From assembly GCA_033065855.1 (NCBI GenBank), contig JAVXUO010001560.1:1-64000 (forward strand): 64,000 nt of DNA, read 5' to 3'. The DNA comes from Escallonia rubra. Taxonomy: Eukaryota > Streptophyta > Magnoliopsida > Escalloniales > Escalloniaceae. The notes under the pieces were generated by a model that was not told where the DNA came from, did not search any database, and worked only from the letters and a program-made list of their open reading frames with translations. Positions 10,092 through 22,444 of this stretch are shown here, piece after piece (position 1 is the stretch's first letter; each line of letters begins with the position of its first letter). Made by a program: the position numbers and the translations under genes.

Positions 10092-12101
10092 CAAGGGGCT
10101 GTGTGAGAAGGCTGCGTGAGAGGGAATGTTTTGTGAGAATTTTGTTCCACGTGAGATGGGAAAGGGGCTGCCAAACAGCCCCATGAAGATGTGAGTGTAT
10201 TTTCTGTGAGTAAATAGTATTGAGTGAGATTTTAGTGTGTAAGTGTTGTGTAAAAGTGTGTGTATAAGTGAATAGATGAGTGGGTTTGTGAGCTGTGTTT
10301 TGGGCAGAGAAGAAGAGAAGAAATAGTTGGGTCAGTGAGTGCAATAGGTAAGAGAGCGCCGAGGGGAAAAAGAAAAGAAGAATGAATCGGGTATTGAATT
10401 GGCGTTAGGTACGATGCATGCATGGGGTAGTGTACTGTAAAATTTTAAAGTATGATACTTTAGACTAAGTTAGAATTTCCGGTAAATGTTCATAATTTTT
10501 CGAGATCGTATGAATTTTTAGTATTTTCTGTAAGTTCAGATTTGTAAAATTATTCTTGTGCTTTTAAACTCATGAAAATATTTTGAAGACATTAGAGTAA
10601 TGTTTTTATAGTATAAGAAAGACTCGGTATAAATTTTTGGTGATTTTTAGAGTTGATTTGCTATCATTTCTCTATCGCATTGGTTTTAGCAAAATTAATA
10701 ATTTAAAAATAATTTTAATGCCTTTTAATTTCTGATTAAAACTTTTATAGTTTTTACACATATTTCAAAGCTGTTACAAAAATTATGGAACTTTCTTTTC
10801 ACCTAGAAACAATTATGGCTATTTATGGATTTTTATTGCATTTAAAGAAATTATTTTAATTCGAAAATATTCAAAATTTCAGAAAATTCATATTTTGACT
10901 TTTTATAATGTTTTAAGCAATACAAGTGTTTTATTGTAATTTATTATGAATTTTGAAATATCGTTACACATTAAGTAGCGTACATGATTTTCGGTTAGGT
11001 TAGCCGTGTGCGGGACCGCTTTGAGGCGCAATCTCGGAGTTAAAAGTGAGCACGTGGTGGGTAGTTGATATTAAGGTTTATAGTATATTAGACATAGATT
11101 GTGTTCTAACAAATAAATTGTCAAGGATTATTAATCGAGGTTATGTAGCATTGTTTAGCTTGGATCGAGGTAAGGAATTTTATCTGAACCCTACTTCATC
11201 GTTCTGATTTCAAACGTTTTATTATGACAGCTTTATGAACTTCATTGATTCGATTTTATGTTTGATATAAAAGATGTTTTGAAACTGTCCATGAAACCCT
11301 AATTTGAGCTTGATAGCGATCGTTTGGAATTCGTTATTCTCATCTGTTTATTTAATTCAATCATTGTAAAAACATTTTGAATTGTGTTTAAATTCCTTGA
11401 ATATTGGCATGAGTTAGTAAACCTGGAAGTTATAAGGATGGTCTGTATTGTTGGAGTTATAAGGATGATCTGTTGGTTAGGTTAAACTAGTACCTAGATG
11501 GACTAGTTAGTGTACACATGCATATGTAAAGCGTATCGAGCACTACCGGAGTGGCTTTGCTATAGCGTACTGTTCATGTTCAATGTTTCTTGTTTATGTT
11601 TTATTACACTTGAATTGTTTTGAAATAACTATTGATTTAAGGGATTGAGTTGATTACTCGTCCCTATGTCTATATCGAAATGCATTGGTTTCATTTATAA
11701 ATCCGTTTAAAAGTTGTTATTTGACTTCAATATAAAATTTTCCCAATCGTTTTGTTTGTTTAAATCTTTGATCGACCTTACTGACCTCTCAAAAGCTCAC
11801 TCTCCTTTGATTTCCTTTCTGCAGGTGATAACCAACATTAGGTTGAGGTTGCATGTATGGATTAGAGCCGAGCGTAAGAATTTGATCTTAGTATTTATCA
11901 TTAGAGTCTTGGGTGAACGTTATTGTTTAAACTTTTAAGACCTAGTTTGATATTTCACCCACGATAGTTTACCAAGATTTAAAATTAATAATTTAGTTGC
12001 TCTGACAGTTGTGGGATTATTTATTGAGGTAGAGGATATTATTGTCTTAGTGAACTGATCGAGCGAGTGTTTAACATTCTGGAAAATTCAGGGATGTTAC
12101 A
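9530..12101 (-). mobile_element. LTR of a second retroelement family, - strand, interrupted by element 1
   Basis: On the - strand this begins TGTAACATCCC at 12101. Its reverse complement is alignable, block by block, with 58949-61500: the GCTCGATACACTT-like stretch near 11540, the CTCGATCCAAGCTA stretch near 11160, the segment around 10430-10750, and the GT-rich tract matching the CA-rich tract there. The far end is not seen because the gag-only element begins at 9529 within it. No coding region. Confidence 0.7.
9590..10300 (+). repeat. Degenerate GT-rich tract with a pure (GT)n core
   Basis: Dense GTGTG/GTGAG words over about 700 bp, with an uninterrupted GT run at about 10058-10090. The complement (CA-rich) is found in the related LTR at 60870-61500. 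Frames across it are low-complexity artefacts. Confidence 0.8.
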
Positions 12102-13166
12102 CAAAAAAGACCCATTATCACACACACACAAGCGTGCACAAGAACTACTGTTACACACAGTATCAAACACCCCTACCCATCCCCCCGTACAACACAGACA
12201 ACACACTGTCATTTCACTTTCACTGTCATCGCCCTACCCCCCCTCCCCATGCCTTACACCCACCTCCTCTTAAATAAATAATCTCGACAACAACAAGAAA
12301 AAGAAGATATAGATTTACTCTCTCTCTCTCTCTCTCTCTCTTACCACCTCATATATAATATAATATGCTTAAGAATACTATATTGTTCTCTGTTTCTGAT
12401 TTTCATTCCTCTGGCCATGTTTCATTTGGAAGAAGAAGAGCTATTTTAGCTTATTAGCTAGGCTTAAGGGGTTTGTGTCACTCTCCTCTGTACTTCTCAC
12501 ACAGATCGAGAAAATACTGGTAATGGATTAGAATGTTCAGAATTTGTTGTTTTTTTTGTCCTTATGGAGGCCCTTTGCATTCAATTTTTCCGCTCTATTA
12601 TGTTCTCTTGTTAATGGAATGATTCACATGTTAATTCCATTTTTCTTCTTTCCTCTCAAGGTCTCATTCTCTCTCTTTAATGCCACAATTTAATGTTTAT
12701 CTCAATCTTGACATATTTATGGGTTTTTAACTTGTTATGATAATTGTGTACTGAAATGCATTTTGTGGATTTGATTACTAAAGATGAACACCAGAGTCTG
12801 GAGAACTTTGAAGACCATAAAATCTCCATTGAAGCATTGTGAGACTGTGTGTGTGTGTGCGCGTGTGTGTGGAGAAAAGAAAGAAGAAGGGAATTTTGGG
12901 GGAAAAGAAAGAAGAAGGCGATCAGGAAAAATATAATTTTTCCCTACATTAACGAACTTGGATTGACAGAAGCTGACAGAATGATCTGGAAAAAAATGAA
13001 CTTCATAATTTAATGATCACTTTAACACAAATCGATGTCTAGTGACCAAAGTTGAATTTGTCTAATAGTACAGTGGTCAACTAAGTAGTTAACTTTTATA
13101 AATACTCACAACAATCTTTAGGGCAAGGTAAGATTTTTGACCTAGTCTATAGCTCTACTTTCCTTG
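12102..13166. other. Intergenic stretch, no recognised gene
   Basis: AT-rich with a (CT)n microsatellite near 12318-12342 and a short GT/GC repeat near 12848-12871. I see no conserved reading frame, RNA gene or transposon ends. Confidence 0.5.
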
Positions 13167-13171
13167 GTACT

Positions 13172-15319
13172 TGTAACGTCCCAAATTTATTTACGAAGCG
13201 TTAATGCCGAATACCCAGAAATCAGATAAAATTCTATAATTATCAGAAGACTTCAAATGGTAAAACATAGCATAAACTAATAATCCCAAACGAAACAATA
13301 TCGAAAGTCTCCCAAACGAAATCAGAAAACCTAAAATATCAGAAAAACGAAGTCAGAAAACCTTAATTTTTTTTTCTTTCACAAATCTCTCAAACGGTCA
13401 ATCAGAGCATATACTAATAATTCCCAAAATACATCAACATCTGACATAGGGGCCCAAAGTTTCTATACAATCCAAAATTTCTCCAACACAGAGTTTCAAT
13501 ACGAAACCTAAGTAACACTAACTTGTCATATTTGTTACACTTAAATGTCAATATTAACTCTGAAATAAGGCAGCTAACTCTTGGTCACACAGCTAGTCCT
13601 TCGAATCCGAAATCCTACCTACTAATCACCTAAAAGGAAAAATCATAAGGGAATTAGCCAAATGCCCAGTAAGGTCGTTCAAAGGACCAATCAAACAAAA
13701 TAAAAATATCTGAGAAACGAAATTTCGGAAGCACAAAATGTTTCAATGGAACGGAAAATCAAACTTGATTTCAAATGTCAAACTATATCTGAATACAAAG
13801 ACAGACACAAAAGTTTTCAACGGAACTGATAATCAAACGAGATTTCGAATGTCAAAACATATCTGAATAACAAAATTTCAAAGACACACCAGTTTCAACT
13901 GAATAGAGATCAGACCAAATATCAAATGCCAAAATATATCTGAGTACGGAGACCGACAATAGAGAAGTCAGACCAAATATCAAATGCCAAAATACATCTG
14001 AGTACGGAGACATACACTAGAGATGTCAGACCAAATATCAAATGCCAAAATATATCTGAGTACGGAAATAGACACTAGAGAGCCATTCAGAAAGTGGTCA
14101 CATACGTCATTCCTGACATATGAGGCCGGTTCAGAAAGTAAGATCGCGATCTCTAGCTCAACTCCCCTGAGCTAGCCTACGTTTCAATCCACGTGAGTAA
14201 GTCGGAAATAAGTCACATACACTGTGACATGGCTCATAAAGTCACCAAAACAAAATCTCAAAACAACCGTTATAAAAAATCGGACATTTCAAACCATATT
14301 CAAAGGTTTCAAAATAACATTATCAAATTACGAACTTGTCGAACAATAAGTAGAGTTTACGAAATGATGACGATCATAAATCACTGAAACAACGATATTA
14401 ATATGTCAAAATTCTGAGTTCAAACAAATTCGACGGAATTTGATTTTCACAAATCATAGCATTGAAAATGAATTATTCATAACCATGGTCAAAACAAAGG
14501 GGAAGAGAAAGTCACTTAACTCAATTCGAAGAAGTTCAGATTTCAAAAAGGAAACTAAGGATTTACTGAGCGATTGGTCCATCGCTGATTCAAATTTCAA
14601 AAGTAAACCCTTACCTTAGCCAAGCTTTTGAAAGCCACCAATCCTTAAGCTCCTCCTTAGAGCTTCCAAACTTTCCAAGCCTTCTTCTCTATCTCTCTCT
14701 CCCTCTCTATCTCTCGCGCAAAGGAGAAGAAAAGAAACAGAGAACCCAAAAAGGCTAGAAATGTAATAAAATACTATTTATATAGGACATAAATTTTCAA
14801 GTTTTCATTCGACCGAAAACACATTCGACTAAAAACACCTTTAAGTCGACTAAAAATACATTTAAGTCGACCGAAAATACCTTTAATGAAAATACTTTTA
14901 ATTCGACCGAAAACAATTTTTATTCGACTACAGCATTATTTAGTCGACTAAAAGTTACTGTTCATCGACTAAAAACTTCAATTTTTTTTTTCAATTCGAC
15001 CAAAAATTAGTTTTCAGTCGACTTAAAACTTTTAAATCGACCGAAAACTTCAGTAGCTCGTTTTCACACGCAAAATCATTTTTATTCGAAGCAAAACCCA
15101 TTTTCATTCAAAGCCAAACTATTTTCCTTCGACCGAATATTTCAGAACTCAAAAGCTTCATCATCAATAAGTTTTGATTCGAATGAAACCACTTTCATTC
15201 GACCGAAAATTTCAAAAACAATCCCAATTCATTTTCTTAATTTTAACAAAAGATCACAAACTTATTTATTCAAAAATACAAATTTCGCACGAGAAAAAGA
15301 AAATTTTCGGGGTATTACA
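13172..15319 (+). mobile_element. Solo LTR with perfect 5-bp target duplication
   Basis: It begins TGTAACGTCCC and ends GGGGTATTACA, matching inverted ends. GTACT stands immediately before (13167-13171) and immediately after (15320-15324). There is no internal coding region. A TATA-like TATTTATATAGG lies near 14776, then a stretch rich in TTCGACCGAAAA words (14810-15220). Structure shows LTR-LTR recombination removed the body. Its ends resemble those of the CA-rich LTR family, but the interior differs. Confidence 0.9.
14810..15220 (+). repeat. Clustered TTCGACCGAAAA-type words inside the solo LTR
   Basis: More than a dozen variants of TCGACYRAAAA occur with irregular 15-30 bp spacing downstream of the TATA-like box, i.e. 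in the expected transcribed part of the LTR. Many are near-palindromic TTCG..CGAA. Function unknown. Confidence 0.6.
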
Positions 15320-15324
15320 GTACT

Positions 15325-16184
15325 CCTTTCTCATATACTAACTTAGGCATCAGAGACTCTCTGCCCAACCTCATCCGGTGGGTCACTGTTGTCTTCTTTG
15401 TGCTATGCATATCTATCCGTGAGCTCTTTATAGTCCTTCCAGATTTTTTACCACATTATATTGGCGTCATCTATTAGACCGAGATAAGCCTGTTCTTGGC
15501 CAATCTCATGCCGCCCATCTCTGAACATCCTAATACAGCCGACCAGGCCCACCCATCGTGATAAGATAGGCATAAATCCTCTCAATCGTTCTCTAGGACT
15601 ACTCCATAAACTGCTACCTTTTTTTACAGCCAAGAACTTGGCAAAGGCATCACAAGGGCTACACATGAATAACAAGTGCCTATGCCGAAAGTAGCTCAAA
15701 GAGGAATGACAATTTGTAGTATAAACCCTAACATAGGCGCACCTTATTGACGACAACAACTGCAAGGCCATCTTCTCCTCCTCATAATACGGCAGAGTAG
15801 ACTAATCTGCTTGCCACTATCCAGACCATGCCCTAAGCATATTGAACACCTACAGGCATCGATAAATTACCCACCGTGGACATATCAACCATAATGCACA
15901 ATAGCATGTTTATTAATGTCTCACTTATCCCACTATTCAGGATCCCGAAGGCTCTCATGCTTGTCATCTAACATCTTCTGGGTGAGGGCCGTAGAAAGAT
16001 CCTCGTCCATGCAAATTCTAGAAGGCAAGAATCGTGGACTTATGCTACACATCCATCTCTCCGGCACGAGTGTTATCATCCTAAATTTGCTAGGTCAAGA
16101 AAGCTATTCTTAAGCTTACTCACCATCCTGTAATTTGAGTTCAGCTCTAAGACCTCTTTCAAACCCTAAAGGTCTTTAAGCACA
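15325..16184. other. Possible retroelement-derived spacer, unrecognised
   Basis: The first 100 bp (ACTTAGGCATCAGAGACTC and following) resemble transcription-start regions of plant LTR elements. On the - strand 15448-15771 is open for 107 residues but I recognise no domain. No further structure seen. Confidence 0.3.
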
Positions 16185-16186
16185 TA

Positions 16187-16484
16187 TTGCCTCCGTCCAA
16201 AATTATTTGATTATGTTTGACTTGGGCGCTTATTTAGGATATGAACCATATTTTATGAGTTTTCCATTCTACTCCGAGAGGAGGGATGGAGAAGGTAAGC
16301 TAGGAGAGAGAAAATGAGTTGGTGGATGATTAAATATGGAGGGAGAAATAGAATAAACAAAGTGTAAAAATGGTAAATATGAAAAAATACTTATAGAATC
16401 TTTGTTAATTTAATTTAGAAAGTGATCAATTTTTTGGACAACCTAAAAAGAAAATTTTGATCATTTTTTTTGGGACGGAGGGAG
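16187..16484 (+). mobile_element. Stowaway-type MITE
   Basis: The left end reads TTGCCTCCGTCC and the right end GGGACGGAGGGAG, inverted repeats of the known Stowaway/Mariner CTCCCTCCGTCC type. A TA dinucleotide flanks each side (16185-16186 and 16485-16486). Length 298 bp, no coding capacity. Confidence 0.85.
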
Positions 16485-17669
16485 TATTAATTTTCTTGAG
16501 GACTTTTACATTCCATCTAGTACGGCTTATGAAATCATAATTTGTTTCTTATTTGTCTAGGTTTCATACTCAGGTGTCAATTTCTTTAAGCATAACCTTT
16601 CTCACGTTCTGTAAGAAGCATAATGCGTGACATGCTTTATGGCACGTGAGATTTGCCTCTATTTGTCATACACGTGGTATCGCGTGTGCTAGCTCACACG
16701 CTATTCTGATGGGTGGTACCCTACACTTTAAATTCCTCCTATTAGGGATTTTTCAAAGGTTCTTCATCTATTAATTATATGTCAAACAATAGATGTTTGG
16801 TGTATTCTCTCCATTTATGGATAATGGGCAAAGACTAATTTGTATCATGCTAATATGTACATACTGATGTCCTTCTCTAAGGTATTATTTAACCTTATCT
16901 CGTTTAAAGATAGGGATGTCTAATATTCTTTCTTCAATCTGCCCTACAGATTTTTTTCCTTCAAAGATTTCTATATTCATTATATATTAAAGCATGTATA
17001 AGGAGTTTATGTATATGTCTCTAATTTGGACATCTCGTCGTGGTTTATGGTTGATTCAAGTCTTTTCTGCTCAAGTATTTCACTCTTAACGAAAGGAATC
17101 ATCTCGTCGCCATTGTCTTTATAGTTTTCTGACATTATGAAGATTGTGAATAGACTTTTCAAAGCCTAGTCTAAGCTTTCTTTCTCATCAAATGTTACTT
17201 CATTGAATGTGGTAATAAAATTTAGTGGGAATTTACATATGCCCAATTTAGGGGCGCCTTCTTGTATCGATGTAAAGGTCTTCCTAGTTTCTCAATGGCT
17301 GACTTACTCCAGCATTGCTTTGAAACTGCCTCTCTTGCTCATGTTCTTCTGCTCCAGTTTCATTTCAATGACCTACTTGCTATCGGACATTCTATTTCCC
17401 CTTGCATGCTGGATGGCGGACTTTACAATTTGCTTCTGAAGATGTCGTTGCCGGTGGGCTGAGGCACCGGGAAATATAGTGGCAACTTGGTGTATTTATC
17501 TCGATGTTACAATTAGATAAAAAGTTCTCCGTAATAGTCTGACCTGCTGTGCCCCACTCGAGATTGAAACAAAATCATCCAAGTTCTACTTCATACCTCC
17601 GTGCCGGTTCGTATCTTTCTTCAGAAAATAAAAATGCTTTGCCGATTTTTTTTTTTTGCTTCTTAGTTG

Positions 17670-17726
17670 GTCATTTGTTTTCATAATGTCATTTCTAGCC
17701 ACATAACCAACAACAATCACATACTT
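17670..17726 (-). pseudogene. Decayed pararetroviral coat-protein zinc knuckle, copy A
   Basis: In one - strand frame the residues Cys, Cys-Trp-Leu-Cys-Gly, His-Tyr and Asn appear in the spacing of copy B, but the frame is interrupted by several stop codons and differs by a frame change upstream. It is recognisable only by comparison with 22445-22500. Confidence 0.55.
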
Positions 17727-19197
17727 TTAGTTATATTTCTTTAGGGCATGAGGGTTTTGTACCATTAAAGGTTGTTAGAACTTTTTCTAATGTATTTTCC
17801 CCTTGATTTTGGTATTTTAATTGATGAGCTAAATTTTGTTTCTGAAGAATTTTCACCTTTTTACATATCTTTTACTGTTTTCAAAATTTCTTTTCTCAAA
17901 TTTTGTGTTTGAGAAATTTGGCAGAACCATAGCTATTTACAATGTGGTCGACTTTCTTACCACAATTTATCTCATATGATCGTTTTTTATATCTTTTATT
18001 GCCTGACTATTTGTGCAGTATTTCTTTAATGCTTCTTCTAATGTTGCTACTGTTCCTCTAAAGGAATCACAAAACTTTTCTTCATTTAGGAGTTTATCAA
18101 ATTCCTCTTGCGTTAATTCATCCCATGATTTGGGGAGTTTAGCAATAAAATGTTTTTGCTAATGGAGACTATCTCATAATTTTAACTTGTATTTTTTTTT
18201 AATTCACAAGTGTAATATTTAAAGTAGCACGTGTCACAAATTTCAAGGTTGATCAAATTTGTGAAAGCAATTTATGTTGACTACAGTAAAAGTCTCTTTT
18301 TAGGTTACCTACATAAAAAATTATTCATTCAACTGAAATTCTTAGCTCACTTTATGCTTTAATTATGTTTGGATATTTGCTGTGCTATTCCAAAATCTAG
18401 TCGTGTTTTCTTGCAGTGTTACTCAGGTGAAATTTTCATAGTGTGCCTCTCTGCTAAACATCTTATGATAATTCTTAAGGCTGCTTCTTTTGCATTGGAA
18501 AGACAATCGATATCAAGATATATGCTATATTGATTAACTGGCTTTTTCTTCCGGGCTTGGGAATAAATTCATGTTTTAAAATTGTTCTTATAGGTGCATT
18601 ATCAAATTTAGATCCTTTTTCTATATTTAACTTTGGGTTTCATGCTCCTACATACTTAGGATCTGTTTCTCTAGTCCATAAGTACACATTAGAAAAATGT
18701 TTTATTTACCTCATATATGCCGTAGGCATTGATTTTTTTCATTGCTATTTCTTTTTCTAATTTGTTGAAGTAATCATTAAGTAATCTCTTTACATCTTCC
18801 ACACCAAATCCTTTAGTGGATCTGGTATGCTTATTTTATTTTAACCACTCCTAGAAGGTATTCTATCACCTTTACGACCAGTATATGCATTGTCGATATA
18901 TAGCAATTTGACTTAGCATTGTCGCAACTTCTAGAAGTTAACTTAATGGTGTAAATCATAGTTTTTGACTTCTTGACATTTTATCGATTTGTTTACTTCG
19001 TCTAGTACTTATAATATCATATTGCTATAATTTTTATAGACATTTAAGGTCTCATGAGATACGTCCATCATCTGGTTTAATAATCTAATAATCTTAGTTT
19101 TTCCCTACGTAATGGTCTAAAAGTACAATTCCGGTTACATGATTTCATAAGTAAGGAATTTTCATGGAGTTCTCGGCATGAGTTCGCCTTTGCATAA

Positions 19198-19209
19198 GCT
19201 CTGGTACCA
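19198..19209 (-). other. tRNA-Met-type primer binding site, copy A
   Basis: The - strand reads TGGTACCAGAGC, one base different from the tRNA-Met primer site TGGTATCAGAGC used by Caulimoviridae and many Ty1/copia elements. Confidence 0.6.
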
Positions 19210-19388
19210 GTTTAGAGGCGCTGATTTCTCTTTTGATTAGGAAAGTCACGTATTTTGTCTAATTTGTTTTGTTTTTGAAAGTTAAGGGTTATGTTTTTTT
19301 TTAACATTTTCCTAAAACTTGAGAAGAGTTCATTTGAAATTCTGAAAAAATGAAGTAGCTAAACAAGTTTTGGGGCATGAGAAGGACA

Positions 19389-20366
19389 CATGGATGACAA
19401 TTAGATCCGCACCTGGCGGATCTCCTACCCGCCCCGATCCAATAGGAGTGGATTATTTTGACTTTAACCAGGTTATGAGACGGGTACGGTATTTATATTG
19501 ATAATCTGCAGTAGGCTAGGATCAAGTACAATATTCTGTCTAACCCGCCCCGGTGTCTGACCCGCTCTGTGACCCGCACCTGCCCCAGTTTACTTATCAT
19601 TTGCATTAATTTATTTGAGCCATCCATCATAATATATATGTATAGTATTTCTCATCAAAACCCTACCATTTATTTCTTCTCTCTGCCGACCACCATCCCT
19701 CATTCTTCTCTAGCAGTCAGCCCCTGCAATTCTTGTTTGTCGCTCTCATCATTTTTTTTCTCTCTCATTTAATCTTTTTCGTTCAATGATCTGATCAATT
19801 AATATATGTACTCTCCTCTCCAGCGCCACCATCACACTAACTACTATAAACCACACCATTGTCGTCCTACTAATGCTACCACAAATCTGCCATGGTTATT
19901 GTCGTTCAACCGTAACCACCATACCCACTTCCAAGTTCCACCAAATGCACATCAAACCCTTGATCGGCACCATCATCACCTATTTGCTGAGCTCTGACCA
20001 ACTCCCCTGTAGACCAGAGTAGATTTGATGAAAAACTCAAAGGAAGAGAAGGCTATGGTGGCGGTGGGTGGTGATTGATGGTGATAGGGACTGAAGTGGC
20101 AACACCTACCCATCTTCTAATTTAGTACAAGCAGCTACGCTCTACTTTAGGGTGTGGAATTTAGGTTTCAAGCCTCGAATCTCTAGGAAAATTGATAAGT
20201 GATCATGGGGGATCGAGGCGGGGGCGGGTTTGTTGAAGTAGCTTAGGATCGGGCATGGTATTGCACTCATCTGACCCGGTGGCAGGGCAAAATGGAGTTT
20301 CAGGGCTACCAGGGCGGGTACAAATTTCATAAGATCTGCATCCGACCCGCCCTATTGCCATTCCTA
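19389..20366. mobile_element. hAT-type non-autonomous transposon in copy A
   Basis: Ends CATGGATGACAA and TTGCCATTCCTA are imperfect inverted repeats of the TAGGGATGGCAA type. The 8-bp direct repeat GAAGGACA flanks it exactly (19381-19388 and 20367-20374). Copy B carries the uninterrupted counterpart near 25425. No transposase frame is visible; the subterminal parts are rich in CCCGCCCC. Confidence 0.88.
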
Positions 20367-20722
20367 GAAGGACAATGGGATTTTCTAAACTACAATGTCC
20401 AGGTCAATTGGTTGAAGAAGAAAATACCTAAGTTAATAAGTAATAAAAAAACAATGTTCAGGTCAAAATCTATAAACAAGAAGTTACTTTTACAAAGTTG
20501 ATCATTTTAGCGATTCTGCATCTCTTATTTAGAAAAAAAGTGCCAAGTGAAAATAGCTAGTTACATAGAAAAGCACTTTATAGCGTCGACTAACGGGAAA
20601 AAAATTTAACAAAAAAAGAAAGAAAAAAGAAGGGAAAACACTTTAAGGTCAATTAGATTAGATTCAGTGTCTCAACGATTCGGACGACGACTAAAATAAT
20701 GGGATATAGATTTTCAAGGTCA

Positions 20723-20728
20723 CACGTG
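20723..20728. promoter_or_regulatory. G-box (CACGTG) in the duplicated segment, copy A
   Basis: Context GGTCACACGTGCCGCCATC is shared with 25734-25752 next to the SCAB1 promoter. ACACGTG is the core of ABA-responsive elements. Whether it acts here is unknown. Confidence 0.5.
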
Positions 20729-21369
20729 CCGCCATCCTAGCTGGTTTCCCGTAAAAATCACAGGCTTATGAAATCACACTATGTTTCTTATATGCCCAAG
20801 TTTCATACTCATGAGTTAATTTCATTACGCATAACCTTTCTCATGTTTTTTGTTAAACATAATGCGTTACATGTCTTATGCCACGTGAGTTTTACCTCTA
20901 TTATTCATGTATCGACTGAGTTTTAAGACTCCGGTATTGTGCTAACGATGCTAGCTCACGCTTTGTTCTTATTGGGTGAATTCCTCCTCATTGGGGCTTT
21001 TTAAAGGTTTTCGATTTATTGTATTCAAACAACAAATTACTGGTCTATCCCTTTCTTCCATGAATAATGGACAAAAACCAATATGCATCTTGCGAGTCTG
21101 ATACCCTTTCTTCAGTCTGCCTTATGGATGTTACGCCTTCAGAGATTTTTATATTCATTTTACTTTTAAATCTGTAGAAGGAGTTTTTATATATTTCTCC
21201 TATTTTTGATTTGGGATATCCCAATAGTTTATGGGTGATTCAGGTCTTTCCTCAATTAAGTTACTCTAACTAAATATGTTATTTGCCAAAGGAATCATCT
21301 CTTCGATCTGACTAATTATGCTATTTGCTAACTAAATCATCTCCTCGCCATTGTCTTCATAGTTTTTAG

Positions 21370-22231
21370 TAGGGATGGCAATGGGGAGGGTCGGATGCAG
21401 ATCTGCTAAAATTCGAACCCGCCCCGCTAGTCATTAAACTTCGCTCGCCCTGCACCGGGTTTTGTATGTAAGAAACCATAATCGATCCTACGTGGATGTA
21501 AGAAACCCGAACCCGCCCCGTTCCGCCTCGTTCCTCTCTATAGCACGCGAAACAACCCAAAACCAAACAGCCCGCCCCTCTTCTGCCCTGGCCCTGTTCT
21601 GCTTGGTTTAGCTAACCTTGGATTCACAAATTAAATCAGTGATAAAAAGAGAAGGCAACGACACTGGTGCAGCCGTCGGCAGAGCCGTCGCAAGACAAGT
21701 CCGTGGCCATGCGGTGTTACCGTTGCAAGACACCGTGCGGTGGAGCTGCCGCAAGGTCGTGGCCGTATGGTGGAATCGCTGGAAGTTCGTGGCTGTACGA
21801 TGAAGAGTGGGTAGATCAGTAAGAATGGCCGACTGGCCGTGCCTTGTTACCGTCGCAAGACACCGTGCGCTAAAGCTGCCGCAGTTTCGTGGCCGTGCGG
21901 TGGAGTGGCCAGAAGTTCGTGGCTGTGCGTTGGTGGAGAGTGGCCACACCGACTGGCCGTGCGGCGGAGAGTGAGTGAGTGGCGTGAAATTTAGGGTTTG
22001 CCAGAAAGAACATGTATATACTACATGATGGACAACTAAGATCAAATGTTTTATTAGGGTAAGTATAGTGGGGCGGATGGCAAAGAATACCATATCCGAC
22101 CCTAAAGGGGCTGCGGGTTTTTGAAATAAATACCATACCCGCCCCATGATCCGGTTAAAGTCAAAAAAACCTGCTCCTACCGGATCGGGGCAGGTTGAAA
22201 ATCCGCGGGTTCGGAGTTTTTTGCCATCCTA
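21370..22231. mobile_element. hAT-type non-autonomous transposon in copy B
   Basis: Left end TAGGGATGGCAA and right end TTGCCATCCTA are inverted repeats. The 8-bp target duplication GTTTTTAG flanks it exactly (21362-21369 and 22232-22239). Copy A at about 17125 has the empty site (ATAGTTTTCTGACATTATG). Subterminal sequence matches the element at 19389-20366 in inverted orientation, so they are one family. No transposase. Confidence 0.92.
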
Positions 22232-22444
22232 GTTTTTAGACATCATGAAGATTATGCCTACACTTTTCAAAGCCTAAACTAGGCTTTCTTCATCATCGAA
22301 TGTTTCTTCATTACATTTATATTCATGTTCAGAAACAAGTTCATCCGCTTCATCTTCAGAATCTAGTTCATAATTTTTCATGCCAGTTCATATCTTTCTT
22401 TTGAAAATAAAAACGCTTAGACGTTTTGTTTTGTTTCCTTAGTT

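Larger units (their letters stand above)
16524..20762 (-). mobile_element. Endogenous pararetrovirus-like segment, copy A (decayed)
   Basis: From GGCTTATGAAATCA at 16524 to 20762 the sequence is a diverged direct copy of 20763-25775. Read on the - strand it has a tRNA-Met-type primer site (19198-19209), then degraded coding-like sequence, then a coat-protein-type zinc knuckle broken by stops (about 17670-17726). This order (primer site, movement region, coat region) fits Caulimoviridae; no reverse transcriptase part is seen. A hAT-type element interrupts it at 19389-20366, and about 370 bp near 17215-17590 do not match copy B. All frames are destroyed. Confidence 0.6.

Noticed and set aside
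9627-10344. His/Thr/Ser-rich frames on the - strand (172 and 185 codons)
   Set aside because: They follow the GT-rich tract in overlapping frames and are pure dinucleotide artefacts.
12420-12540. Possible microRNA hairpin (TAGCTTATTAGCTA region)
   Set aside because: The inverted repeat is only five bases per arm, too short for a miRNA precursor.
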